Below, piece after piece: positions 17,588 to 26,764 of a stretch of DNA of 40,374 nucleotides (the stretch's first letter is position 1; the number at the start of each line of letters is the position of its first letter). The notes below the pieces were generated by a model. It saw only the letters and a list, made by a program, of their open reading frames with translations. It was not told where the DNA came from and ran no database searches. This DNA comes from Marinobacter antarcticus (GTDB taxonomy: Bacteria > Pseudomonadota > Gammaproteobacteria > Pseudomonadales > Oleiphilaceae). Location: positions 1 to 40,374 of the forward strand of contig NZ_DRGY01000103.1 of NCBI RefSeq assembly GCF_011049865.1, written 5' to 3'. The position numbers and the translations under genes are program-made.

Positions 17588-20332
17588 ATGACTGAACAAA
17601 AAACCCCACCTGTGGTGCTTGTGGACGGCTCGTCCTATTTATTCCGCGCTTATCATGCACTTCCGCCACTAACGACCAGTAAGAATCATCCCACCGGCGC
17701 CATCAAAGGGGTCATCGCGATGATCCGACGCCTTGAGCAGGACTTTCCTGGTTCGAAGCTGGTTGTGGTCTTCGATGCCAAGGGCAAAACCTTTCGCCAC
17801 GATCTCTACGAAGACTACAAAGCCAACCGCCCGCCCATGCCGGACGATCTGGCAATGCAAATTGAGCCCATTCACCAAATGGTGAAAGCCATGGGGCTGC
17901 CACTATTGATAGTAGAGGGCGTAGAAGCCGACGATGTGATTGGCACGCTTGCCGATGAAGCCACCAGTAAAGGCATTGATGTGGTGGTCTCAACCGGCGA
18001 CAAGGATATGGCCCAGTTGGTGAGCGATCACGTAACGCTGATCAACACCATGACCGAAACCCGGATGGACCGGGATGGCGTCAAGAACAAATTTGGCGTG
18101 CGCCCGGACCAGATTATTGATTATCTGGCCTTGGTGGGCGACAAAGTAGACAACATTCCAGGGGTTAACAAATGCGGCCCGAAAACGGCGGTGAAATGGC
18201 TGGAGGCTTATGACAACCTGGATGGCGTGATTGCGCACGCAGGCGAAGTCAAAGGCAAAATTGGTGAATATTTGCGTGAAGCCATCGAAATTCTGCCCCT
18301 GAGCCAGGAACTGGCCACCATCAAAATGGACGTGGCTCTGGCCTTCGGTCTGGAAGACCTGCAGGAACGACAGCAAAACGACGAAGAGCTGCTGGCACTG
18401 TTCCGGGAATACGAGTTACGGAGCTGGATTACCGAACTGGAAGCAAAAGCGTCGGAAATCGCCGAGGCCGGCGACCGTCAAGTGGCGGAACCCAATGGCA
18501 ATAACGCGTTAGCGGCGCAGCAAAAACACTACAGCGTCATCACACAACAAGAAGAGCTCGACGATTGGGTAGCAAGGCTCAAAGCCTCCGAGCTGTTCGC
18601 CTTCGACACTGAAACCACCAGTCTGCGCTATATGAGCGCCGAGGTCGTGGGCGTATCGTTTGCAATCGAAGCCGGCGAAGCCGCATACGTGCCCTTCGGT
18701 CATGATTACATGGGCGCGCCCGAACAGCTTGATCGCGATAACGTATTGGCTCAGCTCAAACCCTTGCTGGAAGACCCCAAACAGAAGAAAGTCGGGCAAA
18801 ACCTAAAGTACGATAAAAACGTGCTGGCCAATCATGACATCTGTCTGGAGGGCATTGCCGAAGATACAATGCTGGAATCCTATGTGCTCAACTCAGTGTC
18901 ATCCCGTCATGACATGGACACCCTGGCCCGGAACTATCTGGGTGAGGAGACAATCACCTTTGAGTCCATTGCCGGCAAAGGCGCAAAACAACTTACCTTT
19001 AACCAGCTGGACCTGGAACAAGCTGGCCCCTATGCCGCAGAAGACGCCGACGTTACCTTACGCCTGCACCAGGTATTACGCCCCCAACTGGCAACAACCG
19101 GAAAGCTGCGATCGGTTTATGAGGACATCGACCTTCCATTAGTGGCCGTTCTGTCTCGTATGGAGCAGCGCGGAACGCTCATAAAGGCCAGCACCTTGCG
19201 CCAACACAGCCAAGAGCTCGCAGAGCGGATGGCCGAACTGGAAAAACAAGCCCACCACGTGGCCGGCGAACCATTCAATCTGGGTTCACCCAAGCAGTTG
19301 CAAGTCATCTTTTACGAGAAGATGGGCCTTCCGGTGGTCAAAAAAACCCCCAAAGGAGCTCCGTCTACCGCAGAACCTGTTCTGCAGGAACTGGCCCACG
19401 AGCATGAACTGCCGCGGATTATTCTTGAACATCGCAGCCTGAGCAAGCTCAAGTCCACCTACACAGATACCCTGCCAGAGCTTATTCACCATCGCACAGG
19501 GCGGGTGCACACCTCGTATCATCAAGCTGTAACGGCCACAGGCCGGCTATCGTCATCAGAGCCCAACCTGCAGAACATCCCCATTCGCACCGAACAGGGC
19601 AGGCGCATTCGTCAGGCGTTTATCGCCGAGCCGGGCTACAAGCTGGTCGCCGCGGATTATTCGCAGATTGAGCTGCGCATTATGGCGCATCTATCTGGCG
19701 ACAAAGGCCTTCTGACCGCTTTTGAGAAGGGCGAAGACATTCACAAGGCAACCGCAGCGGAAGTCTTCGGTGTAGCACTGGGCGACGTAAACAACGATCA
19801 GCGACGCAGTGCCAAAGCCATCAATTTTGGCCTGATATACGGCATGTCAGCCTTCGGGCTGGCCCGTCAGTTGGATGTGGAACGAAAAGTGGCACAACAC
19901 TATATCGACCGTTATTTCGAGCGCTACCCGGGTGTTTTGCGGTACATGGATAATATCCGCAAACAGGCCCACGACGATGGCTTTGTGGAAACACTGTTCG
20001 GCCGTCGCCTGTATTTGCCTGAAATTAACGCACGCAACAAACAACTGCAACAGGCCGCCGAGCGCACTGCCATCAACGCGCCCATGCAGGGAACAGCCGC
20101 TGACATCATCAAACTGGCGATGATTGAAGTAGAACGCTGGCTGCTTACAGAGCATGCCGATACCGCGCGCATGACCATGCAGGTGCACGACGAACTGATT
20201 CTTGAAGTAAAAGAAGGCGCCGTAGACATGATTCGCGAAGGGCTGATCAAGCGCATGTCCGGTGCGGCGAAGCTGGCGGTACCCTTGCTGGTAGAGGCAG
20301 GTGTGGGGGACAACTGGGATCAGGCCCATTAA
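17588..20332 (+). CDS. polA: DNA polymerase I
   Basis: A 914-residue repair and Okazaki-maturation polymerase. Residues 1 to about 300 are the 5'-3' exonuclease (VLVDGSSYLFRAYHALPPL, VEADDVIGTLA). The 3'-5' proofreading domain keeps its DxE motif (FAFDTETTSL), so proofreading is probably active. The polymerase domain has motif A (AADYSQIELRIMAHLSGD), motif B (RRSAKAINFGLIYGMSAFGL) and motif C (MQVHDELILEV). Length is close to E. coli (928). The start at 17588 (MTEQK) matches the family; the 24-residue upstream extension does not. It ends at a strong bidirectional terminator. No Spot 42-like RNA was seen after it. Confidence 0.98.
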   Translation: MTEQKTPPVVLVDGSSYLFRAYHALPPLTTSKNHPTGAIKGVIAMIRRLEQDFPGSKLVVVFDAKGKTFRHDLYEDYKANRPPMPDDLAMQIEPIHQMVKAMGLPLLIVEGVEADDVIGTLADEATSKGIDVVVSTGDKDMAQLVSDHVTLINTMTETRMDRDGVKNKFGVRPDQIIDYLALVGDKVDNIPGVNKCGPKTAVKWLEAYDNLDGVIAHAGEVKGKIGEYLREAIEILPLSQELATIKMDVALAFGLEDLQERQQNDEELLALFREYELRSWITELEAKASEIAEAGDRQVAEPNGNNALAAQQKHYSVITQQEELDDWVARLKASELFAFDTETTSLRYMSAEVVGVSFAIEAGEAAYVPFGHDYMGAPEQLDRDNVLAQLKPLLEDPKQKKVGQNLKYDKNVLANHDICLEGIAEDTMLESYVLNSVSSRHDMDTLARNYLGEETITFESIAGKGAKQLTFNQLDLEQAGPYAAEDADVTLRLHQVLRPQLATTGKLRSVYEDIDLPLVAVLSRMEQRGTLIKASTLRQHSQELAERMAELEKQAHHVAGEPFNLGSPKQLQVIFYEKMGLPVVKKTPKGAPSTAEPVLQELAHEHELPRIILEHRSLSKLKSTYTDTLPELIHHRTGRVHTSYHQAVTATGRLSSSEPNLQNIPIRTEQGRRIRQAFIAEPGYKLVAADYSQIELRIMAHLSGDKGLLTAFEKGEDIHKATAAEVFGVALGDVNNDQRRSAKAINFGLIYGMSAFGLARQLDVERKVAQHYIDRYFERYPGVLRYMDNIRKQAHDDGFVETLFGRRLYLPEINARNKQLQQAAERTAINAPMQGTAADIIKLAMIEVERWLLTEHADTARMTMQVHDELILEVKEGAVDMIREGLIKRMSGAAKLAVPLLVEAGVGDNWDQAH

Positions 20333-20336
20333 ACAA

Positions 20337-20373
20337 AACCGCCCGGTTGGCCAGCCTAACCGGGCGGTTATTT
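20337..20373. terminator. Bidirectional intrinsic terminator between polA and fadL-like gene
   Basis: A 12-bp perfect stem (AACCGCCCGGTT at 20337-20348 with AACCGGGCGGTT at 20358-20369) and a 9-nt loop. The plus strand continues ATTTA; the minus strand continues with TTGTTT, so it serves both convergent genes. Confidence 0.88.
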
Positions 20374-20397
20374 ACAGCCTTTCGGTTGAATCACCGC

Positions 20398-21828
20398 CTA
20401 GAACGCTTTGCTGATCTGGATGGCTGCGCTCCAGGCTTGCAGATCGTATTCTGCGCTGTAGGAAGAGTTCGGATCTCTCGGGCTGGGCTGCGTTCCGCCC
20501 GGCGTCAGAACATAGGGCTTGTCCTCTACTTTCGGATCGTCCGTAAACAGTAACGTGCCAACCGCTGCGTCTACCGTCCAGCCGCTCTGAGGGGATTTCC
20601 ACTGCGCGCCCAACGTCAGCCAGTGGCGATCACTGGAAGGAATGCGTGCCGTAACGTACTTGTCGACCGGTGACTCATCCCACGCATAGCCAGCTTTCAA
20701 CGCCCATTCGGGCGTTGCTTGCCAGATGCCACCCAGATTGAACTGCCAGGTATTGCTCCACTCCTCCGGAACATGGGTAAGCTGACCAGGCATGCCGCCC
20801 AAATTTTTGCCAGTCAAAGGTTTGCTGGAATCGCGGCCATAAATATCGAGAGACTCGAACCGGCTCCATCTGGAATAGGTTGCGCCCGCAAGAACCGTAA
20901 ACTCGTCAGTCAGTCTGTGCCGGATACCGGCAGTGATGCTCTCGGGGATCGCCAGCGGAACTCTGGCCGGCTCTGTCGAATCAATCGCCACAGCCACTCC
21001 GGGTCCGGGCGGTGTGGGCGTGCCCGCAGGGGTTGCCACGGCTACGTTCGTAAACGTGGCATCGCCTTTAAGTTCCAGCTCGGTGCCGGTCTGAGCCTTC
21101 AGACCAAACTGAGTCCGATCGTTGAGCTCATAAAGAAAACCAATCTGAAAAGTGACGGCAACATCATCACCTTCAATGTCGGCGTAACCCTGCGATGGCG
21201 TTCCGGGAACAGCCCCGCTTGGCGCCTGTGCAAGCGTGCCTGAGTTATCCAGAAACTTAGTGAGCCGGCCTTCAACGTACAAGACGTTGAGGCCCAGACC
21301 CATCGACAGGCCTTTGCCATTGTTAACCGAGATCGCGGGCGTGAACGCAATGGCTTTCAACTCGGTTTTATCCGCGAAGAAACGGCCAATAAAATCATCA
21401 TCATAGTCTGCAGCAAGACCGTAAGGTACGTGGATGCCAAAGCCGATATCAATGGAATCACTGATTTCGTGGGTCAGGTAAGCGTTTGGCAGGAAGGCGG
21501 GATCTGCTATGTCTCCGCCGCGACTGCCAGAAACCGGCTGGCCAATCTGGTTGCTCGACGTGATGCTTCCACCTTTGGCTTCGGCATCAATATCAAGCAC
21601 GGCAGCACCAAAGGAAATATTTGTGCCGTTTAGCTGGCCCATGCCCGCCGGATTAAAGAAAACGGTTGTCGCATTTTCCGGGTTCGCGGCTGCGCCGGCG
21701 TTGGCAACGCCCATGGCACTTGCGCTTTGTTCATTCAAAGAAAAACCGCCAGCCAAAACGCTGGCCGGGGCAGCTACTGCGGCCAATGTGGCCAACCTGA
21801 CAGCACGAGTAAGCAGTGTGGGTTTCAT
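20398..21828 (-). CDS. FadL/TodX/OmpP1-family outer membrane transport protein
   Basis: A 476-residue beta-barrel protein for uptake of long-chain fatty acids or other hydrophobic compounds across the outer membrane. A signal peptide (cleavage about ASVLA, residue 26) is followed by the family N-terminus GGFSLNEQSASAMGVANAG, the plug region, and NPAGMGQL. The barrel has alternating aromatic strands and ends in phenylalanine, the signal for outer membrane assembly. AAAGGAGAT precedes the ATG. It stands alone. Marine hydrocarbon degraders usually carry several such channels; which substrate this one carries is not visible. Confidence 0.92.
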   Translation of the reverse strand: MKPTLLTRAVRLATLAAVAAPASVLAGGFSLNEQSASAMGVANAGAAANPENATTVFFNPAGMGQLNGTNISFGAAVLDIDAEAKGGSITSSNQIGQPVSGSRGGDIADPAFLPNAYLTHEISDSIDIGFGIHVPYGLAADYDDDFIGRFFADKTELKAIAFTPAISVNNGKGLSMGLGLNVLYVEGRLTKFLDNSGTLAQAPSGAVPGTPSQGYADIEGDDVAVTFQIGFLYELNDRTQFGLKAQTGTELELKGDATFTNVAVATPAGTPTPPGPGVAVAIDSTEPARVPLAIPESITAGIRHRLTDEFTVLAGATYSRWSRFESLDIYGRDSSKPLTGKNLGGMPGQLTHVPEEWSNTWQFNLGGIWQATPEWALKAGYAWDESPVDKYVTARIPSSDRHWLTLGAQWKSPQSGWTVDAAVGTLLFTDDPKVEDKPYVLTPGGTQPSPRDPNSSYSAEYDLQAWSAAIQISKAF

Positions 21829-21950
21829 AACAGCAGTATCTCCTTTGTCGTTTCAAAAGAAGTATACGCAGCAGACACCCGTGGTCTCAAATGCTAAAAC
21901 TATTGATTCAAAACACTAACCGTTCAGGAATTTTGTCGACACCTGTTTTG

Positions 21951-23072
21951 TCAGTCGTCCTGGATCGTCAGTTTATTAACAGACGACGACAACTGATCGG
22001 CCCCTTGTGCATCGGTACCCAGTTTTATCATCAAACGCAGGTCGTTGGCCGAGTCAGCGTGGGCCAGCGCGTCCTCGTAGGTAATGGAGCCCTCTGCGTA
22101 TAGCTGATACAGGGCCTGGTCGAAGGTTCGCATGCCGGATTCGTTGGATTTGGCCATCAAACCCTTGAGTTTATGCACTTCTCCTTTACGGATCAGATCC
22201 GCAACCAGTGGTGTATTGACCAGAACCTCAATAACGGCTTTGCGGCCTTTGCCATCCGGTGTGGGAATCAGCTGTTGCGCCACGATAGCCCTGAGGTTAA
22301 GCGACAAGTCCATCCAGATCTGATTGTGCTGTTCCGGCGGGAAAAACTGGATAATTCGGTCGAGTGCCTGGTTGGCGTTGTTGGCGTGCAAGGTCGCCAG
22401 ACAAAGGTGGCCCGTCTCCGCAAACTGCACCGAATATTCCATTGTCTGGCGAGTGCGCACCTCACCGATAAGAATAACGTCCGGAGCCTGTCTCAAGGTG
22501 TTTTTCAGTGCCACTTCAAAGCTTTGAGTATCAATTCCCACTTCCCGCTGAGTCACAATGCAGCCTTGGTGCTGGTGCACAAACTCAATGGGGTCTTCAA
22601 TGGAAATAATATGGCCACGGCTGTTCCGGTTACGGTGACCAATCATCGCGGCCAGCGAGGTCGATTTACCGGTGCCGGTGGCGCCGACAAACATAATCAG
22701 ACCACGCTTGGTCATGGCCAGCTCTTTAACGATTTCTGGCAGTGACAGGTCGTCAATCTGAGGAATCTTCACCTCAATCCGGCGCAATACCATGCCGCAC
22801 AGGTTGCGCTGGAAGAACGCGCTCACCCGAAAACGGCCAATACCCCGGGCACTGATCGCAAAATTACACTCGTGAGTTTCTTCAAACTCGATTCGCTGCT
22901 TGTCACTCATTGCGCCGTAAACAAACTCTCGCGTCTGTTCCGGCGTCAACGCGTTCTTGGTGACCGGCAGCACCTTACCGTTCACTTTCATGCTGGGCGG
23001 AACACCGGCCGTGATAAAGAGGTCTGATCCTCCTTTCTCTACCATCAGGCGAAGCAGCTTTTCGAATTCCAT
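21951..23072 (-). CDS. pilU: Type IV pilus retraction ATPase PilU
   Basis: A 373-residue hexameric ATPase that assists PilT in pilus retraction. MEFEKLLRLMVEKGGSDLFI and AGVPPSMKVNG are the PilU N-terminus. Walker A is GATGTGKST with Lys136, the Asp box contains ISIEDPIEFVH, and the His box contains AETGHLCLATLH. The C-terminal extension after residue 340 is longer than in PilT, typical of PilU. The start at 23072 follows the family; an in-frame GTG at 23087 would add five residues. It follows pilT by 51 bp in the same direction. Confidence 0.96.
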   Translation of the reverse strand: MEFEKLLRLMVEKGGSDLFITAGVPPSMKVNGKVLPVTKNALTPEQTREFVYGAMSDKQRIEFEETHECNFAISARGIGRFRVSAFFQRNLCGMVLRRIEVKIPQIDDLSLPEIVKELAMTKRGLIMFVGATGTGKSTSLAAMIGHRNRNSRGHIISIEDPIEFVHQHQGCIVTQREVGIDTQSFEVALKNTLRQAPDVILIGEVRTRQTMEYSVQFAETGHLCLATLHANNANQALDRIIQFFPPEQHNQIWMDLSLNLRAIVAQQLIPTPDGKGRKAVIEVLVNTPLVADLIRKGEVHKLKGLMAKSNESGMRTFDQALYQLYAEGSITYEDALAHADSANDLRLMIKLGTDAQGADQLSSSVNKLTIQDD

Positions 23073-23123
23073 TTTTTGATTTCCCACATTCTTTTTATAT
23101 GAGCACCCGCAAAACGCCGGGGA

Positions 23124-24158
23124 TCAGAAATTATCAGGCATTTTCGCTTTAGCCCGCGCAGCATCGCGGGAAATCAGCCCCTTTTGTAGCAAACGCTCAA
23201 GACACTGATCCAACGTTTGCATGCCCAGCGATGCACCGGTCTGGATCGATGAGTACATCTGCGCAATTTTGTCTTCACGAATCAGGTTTCGGATGGCGGC
23301 CGTACCGATCATGATTTCATGAGCCGCTATCCGGCCGCCGCCCATTTTCTTCATCAGCGTCTGGGAAACGACAGCCTGCAGCGACTCGGAGAGCATGGAG
23401 CGCACCATGGACTTTTCTTCCGCCGGAAACACGTCTACCACCCGGTCAATGGTTTTCGCCGCCGACGTGGTATGCAGAGTGCCAAAAACCAAGTGGCCTG
23501 TTTCCGCTGCGGTGAGTGCCAGGCGGATGGTTTCCAGATCGCGCAGTTCACCCACCAGAATGATATCCGGGTCTTCCCGCAGCGCCGACCGCAAAGCTTC
23601 GTTAAAGCCCAGAGTATCCCGGTGCACTTCACGCTGGTTTATCAAACACTTTTTGGAGTCGTGCACAAATTCAATCGGGTCTTCTATGGTGAGAACATGC
23701 TCGTAACGGGTATCGTTGATGTAATCCATCATTGCCGCCAGCGTGGTCGACTTACCGGAGCCCGTAGGCCCGGTTACCAACACAAGCCCGCGGGGCACAG
23801 AGGAGATATCCTTGAACACCTGGCCCATGCCGAGGTCTTCCATCGTCAGTACTTTCGAGGGAATGGTACGGAAAACGGCGCCGGCGCCCCGGTTCTGATT
23901 AAAAGCGTTAACACGGAAGCGAGCGACACCCGGCACCTCAAAGGAAAAGTCGGTTTCCAGAAATTCCTCGTAGTCCTTGCGCTGCTTGTCGTTCATGATG
24001 TCGTAAATAAGCCCGTGAACTTCTTTGTGCTCAAGGGGCGGCAGATTAATACGGCGAACATCACCGTCAACACGAATCATCGGGGGCAAGCCGGCAGAAA
24101 GATGCAGGTCAGACGCACCCTGTTTCGCCGAGAAAGCAAGCAGTTCAGTAATATCCAT
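23124..24158 (-). CDS. pilT: Type IV pilus retraction ATPase PilT
   Basis: A 344-residue motor that depolymerises type IV pili and drives twitching motility. MDITELLAFSAKQGASDLHL and SAGLPPMIRVDG are the family N-terminus. Walker A GPTGSGKST spans residues 130-138 with Lys136, followed by LTIEDPIEFVH and the retraction-specific AIRNLIREDK region near the C-terminus. Length matches Pseudomonas PilT (344). It is divergent from yggS with a 138-bp gap, an arrangement I recall from Pseudomonas. Pilus assembly genes are not in this window. Confidence 0.98.
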   Translation of the reverse strand: MDITELLAFSAKQGASDLHLSAGLPPMIRVDGDVRRINLPPLEHKEVHGLIYDIMNDKQRKDYEEFLETDFSFEVPGVARFRVNAFNQNRGAGAVFRTIPSKVLTMEDLGMGQVFKDISSVPRGLVLVTGPTGSGKSTTLAAMMDYINDTRYEHVLTIEDPIEFVHDSKKCLINQREVHRDTLGFNEALRSALREDPDIILVGELRDLETIRLALTAAETGHLVFGTLHTTSAAKTIDRVVDVFPAEEKSMVRSMLSESLQAVVSQTLMKKMGGGRIAAHEIMIGTAAIRNLIREDKIAQMYSSIQTGASLGMQTLDQCLERLLQKGLISRDAARAKAKMPDNF

Positions 24159-24236
24159 AGAAGTCCTCGGACGGCTTTTCTTTTACACAGGTAGCGTCTG
24201 TTCAGCACAACCCGGCCGTGATCACTTGGCATTTCA

Positions 24237-24265
24237 GTGACCTGCGAGTAGTGTGTCGCTATAAT
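24237..24265 (+). promoter_or_regulatory. yggS: Sigma-70 promoter of yggS
   Basis: GTGACC (24237-24242, four of six bases of TTGACA) and a perfect TATAAT (24260-24265) with 17-bp spacing. The start would be near 24272, giving a 25-nt leader before the yggS ATG. Confidence 0.6.
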
Positions 24266-24296
24266 ACAGACAGACCAAACGTGACTATTTCGCACT

Positions 24297-25001
24297 ATGA
24301 GCAGCATAGCAGACAACCTCGGGAGCGTAACCCGACGCATACAAAAAGCAACATTGCAGGCCGGCCGGGAGCCGGATTCGGTGGGTCTTCTGGCGGTCAG
24401 CAAAACCCGCCCTGCAGGCGAACTCAGAGCCGCAGTCGCTGAGGGCCAATTGGCATTCGGGGAAAACTACCTTCAGGAAGCCCTGGAAAAAATGGCCGAA
24501 CTCGCCGACCTTACCGGTATTGATTGGCATTTTATTGGTCCGCTACAGTCCAACAAAACCCGCCAGATCGCGTCCGCTTTCTCCTGGGTACACAGCGTGG
24601 ATCGCCTTAAAGTAGCACGCCGCCTCAGCGAGCAACGGGACACGGGCTTGCCACCCTTGAATATTTGCCTTCAAGTCAATATTAATAACGAACAAAGCAA
24701 ATCCGGGTGCCAGCCGGAGGATTTGCCAGAATTGGTTCACGAAATAAGCCAATTACCAAGGCTGACTCTCCGGGGGCTTATGGCCATTCCCGATCCGGAA
24801 CAGGCCGAGCCTGAACTGAGAGCCAGTTTCGGCAAACTGGCAGACACCCTGAACACGCTGCGGGCAGACTACCCAGAGGCCGGCCCCCTGGACACCTTGT
24901 CCATGGGCATGTCCGGTGATCTCGAAATCGCGATTGCGGAGGGCGCCACCTGGGTTCGTGTTGGCACCGCCGTTTTTGGCGAACGGTCACCCAAGAGCTG
25001 A
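24297..25001 (+). CDS. yggS: YggS family PLP homeostasis protein
   Basis: A 234-residue cytosolic protein with the alanine-racemase-like barrel that binds pyridoxal phosphate and keeps its level steady; it has no known catalysis. The PLP lysine is Lys36 in LLAVSKTRP. FGENYLQEALEK, WHFIGPLQSNKTR, LQVNINNEQSKSG and SMGMSGDLEIAIAEG are typical. It starts the yggS-proC-yggT cluster, and the promoter entry above fits it. Proline biosynthesis and PLP control are commonly clustered this way in gammaproteobacteria. Confidence 0.96.
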   Translation: MSSIADNLGSVTRRIQKATLQAGREPDSVGLLAVSKTRPAGELRAAVAEGQLAFGENYLQEALEKMAELADLTGIDWHFIGPLQSNKTRQIASAFSWVHSVDRLKVARRLSEQRDTGLPPLNICLQVNINNEQSKSGCQPEDLPELVHEISQLPRLTLRGLMAIPDPEQAEPELRASFGKLADTLNTLRADYPEAGPLDTLSMGMSGDLEIAIAEGATWVRVGTAVFGERSPKS

Positions 25002-25063
25002 ATTGATCGGTTCCTGCTATCATCAGGGCCCGATGTCTAATCGAACAACCGTTGGAGTATATT

Positions 25064-25897
25064 TTGAGCAAATCACCAACCATTTCGTTTATCGGTGCCG
25101 GAAATATGGCGAGCGCCATCATTGGCGGCATGCTGGATAGCGGCTTCAAGGCCGAAAACATATGGGTAAGCGCGCCCGACGATGATCATCTGCAAACCAT
25201 ACGCAAGCGGTTTGGTGTGAGCGTAACAACGGATAATCGTTACTGCGCCGAACAGGCCGACATGGTTGTGTTGGCAGTAAAACCGCAGATTATGGCGGAC
25301 GCCTGTCGTGACATAGCGCCCATAGCCCAGAATACCCGCCCGTTAATTGTATCCATTGCTGCTGGCTTGGGCGCTGAAACCCTTGATGCATGGCTTGGTG
25401 GTGGTCTCCCGATTGTCAGGGTCATGCCCAATACACCTGCTCTGGTTGGCAAGGGCGCCGCCGGGCTTTTTGCCACTGAAAGCGTGACCAGCGACCAGAA
25501 AAACATGGTGCAGTCGGTTTTTGAGGGTATAGGTATCGCAGTGTGGGTTGAGGATGAAGCGCTGCTTCATGGCGTAACGGCGCTTTCGGGAAGCGGCCCG
25601 GCCTATTTTTTCCTGATGCTTGAAGCACTGGAAGCTTCCGCCACCGAAGCCGGAGTAGAAGCCACAACAGCCCGCAAGCTTGCCATTCAAACCATGGCGG
25701 GGGCAGCCGAAATGGCAGCCAAGAGCGATCAAGACCCGGCCCAGTTAAAGAAAAACGTTATGTCCCCGGGCGGTGTGACCGAGCAAGCGATCAACACGTT
25801 CGAAGAAGGCGGCATGCGTGACCTGGTTAGCAAGGCTTACAGCGCGGCTTACAAGCGCTCTGAAGCCATGGCCAAAGAACTGGCAGGCAAAGACTAA
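25064..25897 (+). CDS. proC: Pyrroline-5-carboxylate reductase
   Basis: A 277-residue enzyme that makes the last step of proline synthesis, reducing pyrroline-5-carboxylate with NAD(P)H. The Rossmann motif FIGAGNMASAI lies near the N-terminus, with VMPNTPALVGKG and the C-terminal signature SGSGPAYFFLMLEAL and VMSPGGVTEQAI. The start is TTG at 25064, because GGAG lies 6 bases upstream and conserved sequence begins straight after; an in-frame TTG at 25052 overlaps that ribosome site and was rejected. Confidence 0.96.
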   Translation: MSKSPTISFIGAGNMASAIIGGMLDSGFKAENIWVSAPDDDHLQTIRKRFGVSVTTDNRYCAEQADMVVLAVKPQIMADACRDIAPIAQNTRPLIVSIAAGLGAETLDAWLGGGLPIVRVMPNTPALVGKGAAGLFATESVTSDQKNMVQSVFEGIGIAVWVEDEALLHGVTALSGSGPAYFFLMLEALEASATEAGVEATTARKLAIQTMAGAAEMAAKSDQDPAQLKKNVMSPGGVTEQAINTFEEGGMRDLVSKAYSAAYKRSEAMAKELAGKD

Positions 25898-25927
25898 AAC
25901 AGTCACTGACAACGGAGAAATGGCTAC

Positions 25928-26512
25928 ATGCTGGCAGACATCCTGATTACGATCCTGCTGATCGCGTCCACCTTTTATATGACCATAATACTGCTGCGCT
26001 TTTTGCTGCAACTGGCCCGGGCAGATTTCTACAACCCGATTTCCCAGTTTGCGGTAAAAGCCACCTCTCCCCTGCTTCGGCCACTGCGCCGGGTCATTCC
26101 CGGCTGGGGCGGATTTGACGGCGCAGCTCTGGTTCTGGCCATTATTATTCAGGCGATCACTTTCTTCCTGATTCTGGTTGCCCTGAACGGGGGCATTCCT
26201 GCTTTCAACCCGCTCACCCTGTTGGTCTGGGCCGTTCTGAATGTGCTGGATCTGATAGTCAAGATCTATTTCTGGTCTGTTATCGCCGTCGTTGTGGTTA
26301 GCTGGATTGCGCCCGGCAGCGGGCATCCTGCCATTCAACTGGTCGCGCAGATTACCGAACCGGTTATGCGCCCCGTGCGCAACCTTATGCCATCCATGGG
26401 AGGACTGGACCTGTCACCCATCATTGTCTTCCTCATCCTGAACGTGCTCTCTGTTATGATTGAGCACATGAAAGTGGCAGCCGGTCTCGGATCCATTGGA
26501 CTTGGAATGTAA
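25928..26512 (+). CDS. yggT: YggT family integral membrane protein
   Basis: A 194-residue inner membrane protein with two copies of the YggT repeat. Each contains hydrophobic helices around an amphipathic loop; the first has ADFYNPISQF and SPLLRPLRRVIPGWGG, the second SGHPAIQLVAQITEPVMRPVRN and PSMGGLDLSP. The family has been tied to osmotic tolerance and membrane organisation, with no firm mechanism. It follows proC by 30 bp, as in related genomes, and ends at an intrinsic terminator. Confidence 0.92.
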   Translation: MLADILITILLIASTFYMTIILLRFLLQLARADFYNPISQFAVKATSPLLRPLRRVIPGWGGFDGAALVLAIIIQAITFFLILVALNGGIPAFNPLTLLVWAVLNVLDLIVKIYFWSVIAVVVVSWIAPGSGHPAIQLVAQITEPVMRPVRNLMPSMGGLDLSPIIVFLILNVLSVMIEHMKVAAGLGSIGLGM

Positions 26513-26566
26513 GCCACGTCTCAAAAAAACAATTTGTAACAGTTTTCCACAAAACGTCCAAACCGC

Positions 26567-26606
26567 AAGCCGCAAACTCACTCCGTTGATTTTGCGGCTT
26601 TTTTTA
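26567..26606 (+). terminator. Intrinsic terminator of the yggS-proC-yggT cluster
   Basis: AAGCCGCAAA (26567-26576) pairs with TTTGCGGCTT (26591-26600), with a 14-nt loop, followed by a run of T. Confidence 0.85.
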
Positions 26607-26764
26607 TTGCATTCATGTCAACGATTGCCACACACATGCAAACACCCTGCCGCGCAAACGCTGGGAACAGGCTAATATTAACCGTTATTAATTAATCCGT
26701 AAGTCACGTGAATCCCAGCGAGTCTGCCCAGGGAATACCAGAAGTCGTGCAGAAGGAAAATCTA